Source: Pseudofrankia saprophytica
GTDB taxonomy: Bacteria > Actinomycetota > Actinomycetes > Frankiales > Frankiaceae
NCBI RefSeq assembly: GCF_000235425.2
Contig: NZ_KI912266.1
Span: 2,981,671 to 3,045,670, forward strand
DNA: 64,000 nt
Reading direction: 5' to 3'
In this document: positions 35,163-44,076 of the stretch, one piece after another
Position numbering within the stretch: position 1 is the stretch's first letter
Layout: every line of letters starts with the position of its first letter
Translations under genes and position numbers: made by a program
The notes under the pieces: generated by a model
Databases searched by the model: none
Told to the model about the DNA's origin: nothing
What the model saw: only the letters and a program-made list of their open reading frames with translations

Positions 35163-38121
35163 CCGCGCCTCTTGAAACAAGATCTTCCGAGTCGAACATG
35201 TGTTCAGAATCTTGGGTGGTTCCGGACGGTTCGGCCCGTCTGGTGACCGTGGTCGTCGGCGTCGTGGTCGCGTTGACGTTCCTGTTCGGGTTCGTGCGCC
35301 ACGAGGCGCTGTGTTTCGAGTGGGGGTGGAAGACCTTCGCTTTTAGCCTGTCGCAGCAGGTTGATTGTAGCTGAGGGCAGCCTGATCCGGGTGGTGCCGG
35401 GAAGGGCGGGAGCAGCCCTGACAAAGCCAGGACGTGTCAGCACTGCCAGATGGTGCGGGCCTGGCGAGCGAGTTGGAGAGGAGTACGCGAGGAACCGACG
35501 TCTACGTCCTTTAAAACAATGAGCCGGCTCAAATCTGGTGGATAAGGGCCGGTCGCGGTGCGCACCGAGCATCCACCCGGGTGTGAGGGAACTTCGGGGA
35601 GGTCTGAAACCGCCGAACCGGAGGCCACGGGGAAAGTCTGCGGCGTACCCATGGCGATGCCGCTGGGACACAGTCGGGCTCCTCCTCCGACAAACGAAAC
35701 ATGGTGAACGTGGGAACCGCCTCGTCCGGGTTCCCGGGCAAGCTCGCAGCCAGCGGGCTGTCGGGATAGGCGCACCGACCGTCGACCGGCGAGGTGGGGC
35801 GGAGCCGCCGTAGTACTCCGAGCCGGGGAAAGCCCGGCACATGGGGAAGGGCGACAGTGGTTTCGAGAAGGGAAGGATGCTGCAATGCCGGAAGACGCGT
35901 CGTTGGATGGCGGCGCTCCACGCGGACACGACCTCACGGTGGCGGCTGCGCGGGTATCGGGGATGCAGGCCAAACTTCACCGTTGGGCGGCGGCTGATCC
36001 TGGCCGCCGGTTCGATGACCTGTACAACTTCGTGTGTGACCCGGCGACGCTGCTCGTGGCGTATCGGCGGGTCGCTGGTAACCGGGGCGCCCGGACTGCT
36101 GGTGTCGACGGCCTCACGGTCGCCGACGTCGACCGGCAGCTGGGCGTCTCCGGGTTCCTGGACGACCTGCGTTCCCAGCTGAAGGCGGGCACCTTCCGCC
36201 CGCTGCCGGTCAGAGAGCGCGTGATTCCCAAACCGGGAGGGGCGGGGAAAATACGGCGACTCGGGATTCCCACAGTCGCTGACAGGGTCGTCCAGGCCGC
36301 GCTGAAACTGGTCCTGGAACCGATCTTCGACACCGACTTTCTGCCGGTATCGTATGGCTTCAGGCCGGGTCGGCGGGCGCAGGACGCGATAGCCGAGATC
36401 CACATGTTCGGCACCAAGGGCTACCGCTGGGTGCTGGACGCGGACATCCACGCGTGTTTCGACGAGATCAACCATGGCGTGCTGATGGACCGGGTAAGGA
36501 AACGGATCAAGGACAAGCGTGTGCTGGCGCTGGTCAAGGCGTTCCTGAAAGCCGGGATCCTCACCGAACTCGGCGAGCCCCAGAACACCCGGACCGGCGT
36601 TCCCCAAGGCGGTATTCTTTCACCGCTGCTCGCGAACATTGCCCTGTCGGTGCTCGACGAGCATCTGCACGGGCCGTGGCAGCCGGGTGGGGCGCAGTCG
36701 ACCCAGGTAAAACGCGCGGGCCGGCGCAAGAAAGGGCTCCCGAGGTGGCGGCTCGTCCGCTACGCGGACGACTTCGTCGTCCTGGTCAACGGGAATGAGC
36801 ACGACGCCCAGACGCTGCGCGAAGAAGTAGTCCGGGTGTTGACCACGATGGGGCTGCGCCTGTCCGAGGCGAAGACTCAGGTCACGCATCTGGATCGGGG
36901 TTTCGACTTCCTCGGGTTCCGCATCCAGCGGCGCCGCAAGAGGGGGACAGACAAGTGGTACGTCTACACCTTCGTAGCCGACCGGGCGATCCGGGCGGTG
37001 AAGGCGAAGATCAGGGCCATGACTCCCAGGGAATCACATCAGGGCCTGGAGGACCTGCTGACCTGGATCAACAGGGTCACGCACGGGTGGGCCGGCTACT
37101 TCAAGCACGCCGTGGCGAAGCACGTGTTCAGTGCCATCGACAGCTTCGTCTGGTGGCGTCTCGCTCGGCTGCTGATGACCCGGCACCGCTGGAGATGGAA
37201 GGAGTTCCGCGCCCGATATACCACCCCCACCGGGAGGTGGTTGAACTACTGGGCCGGTACCACCGAGTGGAAGCGGACCGCCAAGATACCGGTCACCCGG
37301 TACCGCTACCGCGGCACTCGGATCCCCACCCCCTGGGCCCCACAACCCGCATAACGGCAGGGACCATGGAGCGCCCGGTGCGTCGAAAGGCGCACGCCGG
37401 GTGCGGAGAGAGGCCGTGGGAAACGGGCCGAGAGCAATCCCGGCACCGCGCCCACGGCCTACTCGACGGGAACGTCCTCGCACTCGGCCTGCGACTCGGT
37501 GTTCCAATCTGGGTCGCACCACTCGTCGCGCCGGCGGTGGACCTGTCGATCGTCGGTCTGCTTCTCGGCTGCCGGCGACTCTCCGTGAACGGCGGGCCTG
37601 TAGAGGTCCTGCGCTCGGCGCGGAGACTGCTCATCTTCGCGAGCACCGTCACCCTCGCCCTCAACATCGCCGAACCCCTTATCGCCGGCCACTACGGCAA
37701 AGCGGCCTTCGACGCCGTCGGACCACTCCTCCTTATCGGCTGGTCCGAGGTCGGACCGGGACTCCTCCACGCCATGCAGACGACGAACCGCAGGACAGAT
37801 GCCGGGGAAGGTCAGCAGGCAGTCCCACCACCCAGCCAACCCGGTCCGCATCCGGATCCGGCCGCCGAAGCTGACCACCGGCCAGCACGGAACGACGCTC
37901 CCCCAGCGGGTACGCCATCAGCGGCCGGGCAGGACCAGGCCCGGCGGCAGGACCTCCTGCACCGGGCACGCGCAGAGGACGTACTGCACTGGCAACAGCA
38001 CCAACGACCGATCTCCGCAGACAACCTGAGAAAACGACTCGCCGTCGGCGCGACCACCGCCCGCAGCCTGGTCACCCAGCTCCGCAGCGACACCCACGGC
38101 GCACTCGACCACCGCACCTAG
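35159..38121 (+). CDS. SpdB/DUF2637-like membrane protein interrupted by a group II intron
   Basis: Exon 1 is 35159-35293 (GTG start, 45 codons, ending LTFLFGF). Exon 2 is 37468-38121 (217 codons, starting GNVLALGLRLGVPIWVAPLV). The second copy at 43682 reads LTFCFGFGNVLALGLRLGVP without a break, so the join is exact and in frame. The spliced product has 262 residues. It has about four TM helices (the last near LLIFASTVTLALNIAEPLI), a Pro-rich linker and a C-terminal winged-helix-like end (DNLRKRLAVGATTARSLVTQ). The family resembles the SpdB2/DUF2637 spread proteins of actinomycete integrative elements. Without splicing, a 71-residue fragment is made. Its start overlaps the stop of the small upstream gene. 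Confidence 0.82.
35885..37354 (+). CDS. ltrA: Group II intron-encoded reverse transcriptase/maturase
   Basis: 489 residues from ATG 35885, with a purine-rich AAGGGAAGGA upstream. The RT blocks are RRLGIPTVADRVVQAALKLV, PVSYGFRPGRRAQDAI, WVLDADIHACFDEINH, TGVPQGGILSPLLANI and RLVRYADDFVVLVNG (the YADD catalytic site). The maturase (X) domain follows (WINRVTHGWAGYFKHAVAKH, RWRWKEFRARY). It ends soon after, with no HNH endonuclease visible. It should assist splicing and mobility of the surrounding RNA. Confidence 0.93.
   Translation: MPEDASLDGGAPRGHDLTVAAARVSGMQAKLHRWAAADPGRRFDDLYNFVCDPATLLVAYRRVAGNRGARTAGVDGLTVADVDRQLGVSGFLDDLRSQLKAGTFRPLPVRERVIPKPGGAGKIRRLGIPTVADRVVQAALKLVLEPIFDTDFLPVSYGFRPGRRAQDAIAEIHMFGTKGYRWVLDADIHACFDEINHGVLMDRVRKRIKDKRVLALVKAFLKAGILTELGEPQNTRTGVPQGGILSPLLANIALSVLDEHLHGPWQPGGAQSTQVKRAGRRKKGLPRWRLVRYADDFVVLVNGNEHDAQTLREEVVRVLTTMGLRLSEAKTQVTHLDRGFDFLGFRIQRRRKRGTDKWYVYTFVADRAIRAVKAKIRAMTPRESHQGLEDLLTWINRVTHGWAGYFKHAVAKHVFSAIDSFVWWRLARLLMTRHRWRWKEFRARYTTPTGRWLNYWAGTTEWKRTAKIPVTRYRYRGTRIPTPWAPQPA
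37369..37406 (+). ncRNA. Group II intron domain V
   Basis: The segment starts GAGCGCCCGGTGCG, has a CGAAAG loop and returns with CGCACGCCGGGTGCGG. It matches the domain V pattern: an AGC triad at the start, a GAAA-type loop and a two-part stem. It lies between the RT stop and the 3' splice site. Confidence 0.75.
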
Positions 38122-38555
38122 CCATCGACGCCCTCGGCCCCAGGGCCGGAGTCGAGAGGGGGGATCTGATCAATCGCCGAGCCCCGCCCAGCCGGCAGCT
38201 CACGCCGCCTCCGTGACCTTCGGCGCGCGTTTGGCGGGGGCCAGCCGCTCCCGCGGCTCGACGGCTGGTTACCCAGCTGCGCGGCGAGATCCACCACCGA
38301 ATCGAAGAAGGCGCACAGCAACCCGAGCGAGAAGCCCGCAGCAGTGTTCTTCCAACGACGGAGATGCCATAGGCGGCATGTCCATCATCTCCCGCGACCG
38401 GTCTGCCCCACCCACGGCGGCCCGACGCCCGACCCCACAGGGGCCGTCCACGCGCCACCGACCACGAGCGACCCGCGCCCGCGGCACCCGGACCAGCCCC
38501 GAACCTCGACGGTCCGAGGCGAAGCCTCACTGCTACTCCAACCAGACTTTTGTGA
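38122..38555. other. Intergenic, possible duplicated tail of the SpdB-like gene
   Basis: No full gene is seen. One plus frame near 38255-38370 reads RRLVTQLRGEIHHRIEEGAQ, resembling the SpdB-like C-terminus SLVTQLRSDTHGAL, so a decayed second tail may be present. Confidence 0.3.
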
Positions 38556-39400
38556 TCAATTGAGTTGTAGTCTTCTAGCCCGGCGTCGGTAGTGGCTGGC
38601 TTGGGCGGTGAACTGTCGGCGGCGCCTCCACCAGGACCAGGCGAGGACGAAGGTGTCCGGCGCGGCGGGTCGGCGTAGGGCGAGCTCGACGAACAGGTGG
38701 CGGACCTCGTTGACGGTCAGCGGGACCAGCCCGGCGGCGGGCTCGGTCTGACGGGCTGTGGCGGTGGTAACTGCGAGGAACGCGTAGATGATCATCGCGG
38801 CCAGGGTCCAACGGTGCCAGGAGGTCCAGCGGCGGACCTGGTGCTCGTCGAGGGCTGCGAGTTCCTTGTTCGGCTGGAAGTCGTCCTCGACGGCCCAGCG
38901 GATCCCCGCGACCCGGACGAACGTGGTCAGCGAGACCGGGGCGGGGCTGTGGCCCGGTAGAACGCGTACTCGCCGTTGCTGATGTTGCGGCGGACGAGCA
39001 GGTGGTGGTGGCCGGGCAGGTCGCCGTCGGTCGTTTCGACGACCGCCCAGTCGTAGAGGCGTCCGCCCTTGGCGCTCTTGCCGGCGGACAGGCGGTTCCA
39101 GGCCATGTGCGGCAGGGTGACGGCGAGGTCGATCGCCTTCTTCTCACCGGCCCTGGTGTGGATCATGTGGTTCTTGGCGACGGCGAGGACGTAGCCGAGG
39201 CGGCGGTCCGCGCGGGCGGCGCGCTGGGCGGTTCTTTGCCGTAGACCTCGTCGCTGGTGGCCCAGCGGGCCCGGGCGCCAGCGACCGCCGCCCATAACCG
39301 CTGCCGGTGTTCCCGCTGCGCCACCGGCGGCTGCCCCGGCGACCGCGTCCCCGCCCGCCCCGTTACCGCCTGCGCCCACCCTGCCCGTCGCCCCACTTAC
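38556..39400 (-). pseudogene. IS701-family transposase, C-terminal two thirds, frameshifted
   Basis: Minus-strand pieces in order. ARWATSDEVYGK and, after a slip, RLGYVLAVAKNHMIHTRAGE come first. Then come HHHLLVRRNISNGEYAFYRA, a one-base loss near 38945, and VRVAGIRWAVEDDFQPNKE. They end with MIIYAFLAVTTATA and RRRRQFTAQASHYRRRARRL to the stop at 38556. The N-terminal third is missing. This is a different element from the IS701 scrap at 3067. Confidence 0.75.
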
Positions 39401-39497
39401 ACACCTCCAGATCGAGGCGTTGCGACGACCAGTTGAATTCACCCAATTCTTGGTCGGGGATTCCAGGTTCACCCTAATCGCAGCACACGTCAAGTTT

Positions 39498-39755
39498 TCA
39501 GGAGTCAAATGCCTCGGCAGACCGCCTGAACTCTCGGCGAGCGAGGACGGAGAAGATAGCCGCAGATGCGGCCATGACGGCCGCAATAGCCCATTCGAGC
39601 GAACCATCGCCTCGGTCTGGTTCGACACCAAAAACGTACTCTATCCACTTGTCGCTGATCAATATGACAACGAGGAGGATGCAACTCAGAATAGATATGA
39701 ACACTTCGACCCAGAGGCGGTATCGCATGTTTCTGATCGTCCTACTGACGCGCAT
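39498..39755 (-). CDS. Small two-TM membrane protein
   Basis: 85 residues from ATG 39755, or 76 from ATG 39728, which has AGGA about ten bases upstream. Two hydrophobic helices, near VFISILSCILLVVILIS and WAIAAVMAASAAIFSVLA, are joined by an acidic loop. A basic tail (RREFRR) follows. Lower GC than average. It is divergent from the Ig-domain protein at 39874, and the pair may be one cargo unit. The family is not recognised. Confidence 0.6.
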   Translation of the reverse strand: MRVSRTIRNMRYRLWVEVFISILSCILLVVILISDKWIEYVFGVEPDRGDGSLEWAIAAVMAASAAIFSVLARREFRRSAEAFDS

Positions 39756-39873
39756 GGCGTTAGTTTGCTACAAGATCCGGATGTCCGCTAGCGGCCCTGA
39801 CTCGGTCGCATACTCCCACAAGATGACGTAACGCGGCCGGACATTATTCCCAGCAGGAGCTTGTGGAGGCGCT

Positions 39874-42081
39874 GTGGTGGCACGCATGATACCGGGACAG
39901 AAGTTGTCGAAGTGGACCTGGTTAATGGAGGATGTGACAGTCCGAGGCATCGTGAGGGATGCGGTAGACCCGAATGACCACCGCGAGCCGAAACAAATCG
40001 GTGCGGAGCTCGGCGGGGCGGACGCATTCGATCTAGAGGTTGACCCCAACTATCGCCACCTGATTGCCATTTCCGGGAATAATCCAACTCCGTTTAGATC
40101 GCCTCCGGGGTGCATACATGTCGAAGGCTACCATCACGACTTCGATAATCCGGATTGGATCAATCGAGTGGCCCCCTCATACTATCCGGAGGAGAGGAAG
40201 GAAGAATGGTTCAAGGTTGATGGGCGTAATCTCGCCGTGGGCGACCGAATAGAAGTCGCCGGACGATGGATTATAGAAAACCAGCATGAGAACTTCTGTT
40301 GGCGAGGTAGTGCGATAACGAAGTTCTTCCGAAATTGGTCTCGAGAAAACCCGCCTTCCCCTCTTCTGGTCACCAATTATGGTTGCGTCTGGACGGAGCT
40401 TCATCCATTCAAATGGAAGGAGATTAAATCTGTGCGGAGGCTCCCGGCTACCGGAACAGAGAAAGAAACGCTGTGCCTTGCCGCCCCCTTGTACGAGTGT
40501 ACTTTCGCAAGGGGTGGCATATTTAATGATGGCCGCCTAAGAGGGCGCGTCGCCATCTTGTCCGACAAAAAAAACTATCGGGAGGATGCTCATGCTCGCA
40601 TGCATATCAAAGGGCCCGAGCTTCCTGCGTTGTTCAAAATGGATCGAAGCTTGGTCCGTTTTAGAGAGGTCGCGATCCTCAACGGCACAGAGCGGTCGTT
40701 GGATGAGATACGGTCGATTGAGGTGGTGGACGACGGAATAGTTGTCGAGGCATCCATCAGCGCTCCAGCCACGGTTGAAACCTACGACGAAGACGGCAAT
40801 CGCTATTTCATTGCAGACAAAAATGACCCGGCCAACGATCGTAGCGTTTTTAAGGCTCACTACTACGTGGACTGGGCGCCGCGGGTCAGGGTGGCAGGCA
40901 GTATCGGCGCAGACTCCGCAAATCTTATTGAGCTACCTGAGCAAAAGGCTGGCACGTCCGTTCAATTCAACATAAATCTAGAGAATGTCGGGCCAGATCG
41001 ACTAGATGTGATCGATATCGAGATTGTTGGTGACCATCCAACCTTATTCCAAGTCAACAATCCGAGAGTCACTTTGCCACCTCGATCCACGGTGACTATA
41101 CCTGCAGAGTTCAAGCCCCCGAACTTTCTCGCGGGATCCAGATTCGAGACTTACCCTCCCTATGTCGTAGAGGCCTTAGTTAAACTTCAGACAACAGATC
41201 CGGCAAATCCGACATGCGAAATCATCCTGCGGGGACCTGTGGCCGCGCCGCCCCTGGCTTCCACGCTTCGCCTTGAGCCCGGAAGCATAAACTTCGGTGC
41301 GGTCGAAGTTGGCACGTCATGCCGCACGAACTACCGACTGTTCAATACCGGACGGCGTGAGGTTGTAATAAAGTCTGTGGTCGTCGAGCGCGAGTCACCC
41401 TACGTCGATCAGTTTAAGTTCGGAACGGCGTTCCCCGGCATGGTGGTGGCACCGGGAGAGAGTCAGAGTATTTCGGTTTCGTTCTGCCCACAGCATGCCG
41501 GTGAAGCGCATTCGGAGGCCGTGGCGACAGTCGCCGAAACAGTGGCTGAGGAGCGTTCCACTTCAGTGCGACTTTCCGTGTCCGGAACGGGAACGATTCC
41601 AGCCGATGATACGTCGCCGGGCCGAAACCCAGGCCTTCGCGTCGAGCCTACTAGTATCAATCTAGGGTCAGTCAAGGTCGGTACGTCTAGTCGGCGAGAA
41701 GTTAGCATACTCAACACCGGGCAGTATAGCGTCTCGGTAATTTCGGCAATCTTTGAAAACGAATCTCCGTCGATCGGTCAATTTCGTTTCGACATGGCGC
41801 TTCCGCCAACGATTTTACGGCCCGGAGAGGGTCAGGATATCTCTGTTGTTTTTACTCCTCACAAGTCCGGTACCGCGCAGGCGGAGGCCGTGGTGACAGT
41901 AAACAGCATGAATTCTATTGGACCTTCTTCCGTATTTCGGATTTCCGTGTCGGGAGTTGGATGGCTTCCTAAATTCAAAAATCTCCTGAATCTCTCCGTT
42001 CGAGAACTGGCCAGGAAGTGGCGTGCTGACAGGCGTCGCTTCAGCACAAGATTGGAGCCGGTTGACCCCCGGACCGGTTGA
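39874..42081 (+). CDS. Multi-domain protein with three Ig-like (ASH/MSP-type) domains
   Basis: 735 residues from GTG 39874 (or GTG 39877), with GGAGG just upstream. The N-terminal about 340 residues are of unknown fold. They include VGDRIEVAGRWIIE and a Trp-Thr-Glu-Leu-His-Pro motif, and a later segment near 300-330 is rich in charged residues. A first Ig-like domain covers about 350-455. Two clear repeats start LRLEPGSINFGAVEVGTS (465) and LRVEPTSINLGSVKVGTS (588), each ending in a VAPGESQSISVSF- or LRPGEGQDISVVF-like strand. These are the ASH/choice-of-anchor type folds. There is no signal peptide or TM. Codons end in A/T far more often than in the neighbouring CHAT genes, so it was probably acquired separately. 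Its role is unknown. Confidence 0.8.
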   Translation: MVARMIPGQKLSKWTWLMEDVTVRGIVRDAVDPNDHREPKQIGAELGGADAFDLEVDPNYRHLIAISGNNPTPFRSPPGCIHVEGYHHDFDNPDWINRVAPSYYPEERKEEWFKVDGRNLAVGDRIEVAGRWIIENQHENFCWRGSAITKFFRNWSRENPPSPLLVTNYGCVWTELHPFKWKEIKSVRRLPATGTEKETLCLAAPLYECTFARGGIFNDGRLRGRVAILSDKKNYREDAHARMHIKGPELPALFKMDRSLVRFREVAILNGTERSLDEIRSIEVVDDGIVVEASISAPATVETYDEDGNRYFIADKNDPANDRSVFKAHYYVDWAPRVRVAGSIGADSANLIELPEQKAGTSVQFNINLENVGPDRLDVIDIEIVGDHPTLFQVNNPRVTLPPRSTVTIPAEFKPPNFLAGSRFETYPPYVVEALVKLQTTDPANPTCEIILRGPVAAPPLASTLRLEPGSINFGAVEVGTSCRTNYRLFNTGRREVVIKSVVVERESPYVDQFKFGTAFPGMVVAPGESQSISVSFCPQHAGEAHSEAVATVAETVAEERSTSVRLSVSGTGTIPADDTSPGRNPGLRVEPTSINLGSVKVGTSSRREVSILNTGQYSVSVISAIFENESPSIGQFRFDMALPPTILRPGEGQDISVVFTPHKSGTAQAEAVVTVNSMNSIGPSSVFRISVSGVGWLPKFKNLLNLSVRELARKWRADRRRFSTRLEPVDPRTG

Positions 42082-42204
42082 CTCCAGGACGTGGAGTTGG
42101 TCGGACAGGCCGCGAGCACGGGGACGGCTAATCGGCCTGCGACGGGAGTTTCTCGTTGAGGGATCTTCGCTGCGCCGGCCGGAAACCACATATCACCAAA
42201 AGCG

Positions 42205-42660
42205 GCACTGGAGATGGTGCCGATTTTGGCCTGTGTGGGTGTGCCGATTTCCGTCAGGTTGAGCCCGACTGGTTGTCTGGGGGGGCGTGCGCGGACGACA
42301 GCGATGAGGTCGGCGATGGCGTTGACTTGTTGGTCGGTCATCGGGGGCGGCGCGAGCCTGGCCGCGCGGATCGCGGCCCGCTGCTCGTCGGTGAGCCGGT
42401 GGAACGGCGCCGTGGTCGCGGGGCGGTTCCGGACTGGTCGGACTCGGGTCAGGGTCGAGAGTGTCGTCCGGGGCTGTCACGGCCGGTCGCCGGGCGGGGC
42501 GGGCCGGACTGCTTCGAGCAGGAGTCGGGCGCGGTCGTTGGAGAGGGTGTGTCCGGCGGTGCGGACGCCGTGTGCGAGTGCGGTGCGGGTGACGGGTCGG
42601 CCGGTGGCGGTGAGGTGGTCGGCGACCTGCTGGGCGGCGGTGACCAACTCGGCCGAGATA
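42205..42660 (-). pseudogene. Remnants of element-borne small genes (SpdB-like tail)
   Basis: One minus frame reads VADHLTATGRPVTRTALAHG then HTLSNDRARLLLEAVR, the winged-helix pattern found at the C-terminus of SpdB/DUF2637-type proteins. Further on, FHRLTDEQRAAIRAARLA and MTDQQVNAIADLIAVVRARP look like a short downstream gene. Stops and frame changes separate the pieces. The assignment is tentative. Confidence 0.4.
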
Positions 42661-42870
42661 GCCGGCCATCAAGACATCAATGTCACCCTTGGCTACAAGG
42701 CCGTCTACCCCGACGAGGCCGTCCAGGCACACCGTGCGTTCCTCGCCCGACGACGAGACCTACGACCCACAGAGGAATACAGGGTCCCCACCGACACCGA
42801 ATGGCAAAAGTTCCTCGGCCACTTCGAACGCCGCAAGGTTTCCACCGGAATATGCGACCGCGTAGTTACG
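42652..42870 (+). pseudogene. Tyrosine recombinase C-terminal fragment
   Basis: The plus-strand text GHQDINVTLGYKAVYPDEAV then AHRAFLARRRDLRPTEEYRV and FLGHFERRKVSTGICDR matches the end of an actinobacterial integrase family, including the GHxDxxxTxxY catalytic block. Nothing upstream of the His-containing block survives. Confidence 0.7.
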
Positions 42871-43340
42871 CGCGGCGGTGGCAAACTTGCGGCACGTTGC
42901 CAGCCCGCCACGCCACCCGGTAAACAGCACGTCGATCTGGGCCTGGCTCGGCGGGATACGCAACGAAGCGCCGGCTGCCCGCGCGGCCGGTTCATTTCGT
43001 CGACCGGGCACGCCAGGACATGGCCAGTCAGGTTGTGGATCTCTACCTTGTGGCGCAGGTCCAAGAACAGGAAGTAGGTTTTCAGCGCCTGCGCTCGGGA
43101 CGAGCGGGTCGCCGGTGCCGCGCGGCGGAGCACCTGCCCGAAGTAGACGTCCCCGTCGGGCGGGGTCATCTCCCACAACGGGCAGCCGAACCAGGACCGG
43201 ATCTGCTCCACGTGCCCGACGTCGGACCGGATCGTCTTGTCAGCCAGGCCCGCCGCCGCCCGCGCCAGCACGAACCCGGCCAGCACGTCCGTCTCGAACT
43301 CCGTGACCTCGTCAAGGCCCCCACGTGCCTTGGCTGCGGG
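42871..43340 (-). pseudogene. Tyrosine recombinase N-terminal fragment
   Basis: Minus-strand text: EVTEFETDVLAGFVLARAAA, TIRSDVGHVEQIRSWFGCPL, DVYFGQVLRRAAPATR and KTYFLFLDLRHKVEIHNLTG, the SAM-like core-binding domain. After a frameshift, RIPPSQAQIDVLFTGWRGGL and ATCRKFATAARNYAVAY enter the catalytic domain and break off near 42865, where the oppositely oriented fragment begins. The family differs from the intact integrase at 33193. Confidence 0.7.
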
Positions 43341-43453
43341 CAGCGCCGCAGAGGCAGCACAAGCCAGTCGGGGTCGGCGGCCAGCGCCGGAGCCACACCA
43401 GCGGCGACCTCCCGCGCCGAGCGCCAATGCGTGCGGTTCGCGCAACAGAATTA

Positions 43454-43476
43454 TGGTCGCCCGTACGGGGCTCGAA
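43454..43476 (-). other. tRNA 3'-end fragment with CCA (probable attachment site)
   Basis: On the minus strand the 23 bases read TTCGAGC, CCCGT, ACGGGCG, A, CCA: T loop, 3' T stem, 3' acceptor strand, discriminator and CCA. The base-paired 5' partners are absent. Such duplicated tRNA ends mark integration sites. It lies just outside the N-terminal integrase fragment, the usual int-att arrangement. Confidence 0.6.
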
Positions 43477-43562
43477 CCGGCCATCGGCGCCCAACCAGCA
43501 CCAGTCTGGCAACCGAACTTCAACCACATAGATCATAAACCGCATTACCGCAGGTCAGTGCC

Positions 43563-43685
43563 ATGATCAACAATTCGGTGGACCTAACGCACCACAATAA
43601 GAACCGGACGATCATGGTCGAAGGCCCCGAAATCACCATCCGACCAGTCGCCACACGGGGCCTGACCAGCGGCGACGCCCAGTGA
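43563..43685 (+). CDS. Small protein paired with an SpdB-like gene, copy 2
   Basis: 40 residues from ATG 43563 (MINNSVDLTHHNKNRT, then IMVEGPEITIRPVATRGLTS, GDAQ). The TGA overlaps the following GTG (GTGA). It is homologous in its last 30 residues to the product of 34974-35162, with the same overlap to an SpdB-like gene. The function is unknown. Confidence 0.6.
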   Translation: MINNSVDLTHHNKNRTIMVEGPEITIRPVATRGLTSGDAQ

Positions 43686-44002
43686 CCGCTGGGACGGGAA
43701 CATCATCCGCCGGATCAAACGACTGTTCCGAGGTTCTGGCGGGTTCGAGGGTTCCGGATGCTCCGGTCCGGATAGTCACCGTGATCGTCGGGATCGTCGT
43801 CGTGCTCACGTTCTGCTTCGGCTTCGGCAACGTCCTCGCCCTCGGCCTACGACTCGGAGTGCCCGTGTGGGTGGCGCCGCTCGTCGCGCCGGCGGTGGAC
43901 CTGTCTGTCGTGGCGCTGCTGCTAAGCACCCGTCACCTTGCCCTGCACGGCGTCTACGGGTTTGTTCGGGTGTTCGTGACGGGGTGCTGGCGCGGCGGTT
44001 GA
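43682..44002 (+). pseudogene. Truncated SpdB/DUF2637-like gene, copy 2
   Basis: GTG 43682 opens a 106-residue frame. It has TVIVGIVVVLTFCFGFGNVL, LRLGVPVWVAPLVAPAVDLS and ALLLSTRHLALHG, colinear with exon 1 plus exon 2 of the intron-containing gene at 35159-38121. After about residue 92 the text departs from the paralogue and soon stops, so the last TM helices and the winged-helix tail are gone. It is valuable as the uninterrupted reference for the intron site. Confidence 0.75.
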
Positions 44003-44076
44003 TCGGGCTGAGTCGTATCCGACTTTGTCAGCCGAGTATGCATCTGTGCGTTGCGGGCGTGAGGTGCGTGATGCGG

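Larger units (their letters stand above)
35294..37467 (+). mobile_element. Group II intron inserted in an spdB-like gene
   Basis: 2174 bases. The 5' end is GTGCG, the group II consensus, directly after the exon codon TTC. The 3' end is CTACTCGAC (a terminal AC, as expected) directly before GGGAAC of exon 2. It carries an intron-encoded reverse transcriptase (35885-37354) and a domain V at 37369-37406. A probable domain VI stem pairs GGCCGTGGG with CCCACGGCC just before the 3' end. The boundaries are fixed independently by comparison with the uninterrupted paralogue at 43682. Confidence 0.88.

Noticed and set aside
37034-37522. Antisense frame over the intron end
   Set aside because: Composition shadow of the reverse transcriptase and domains V and VI.
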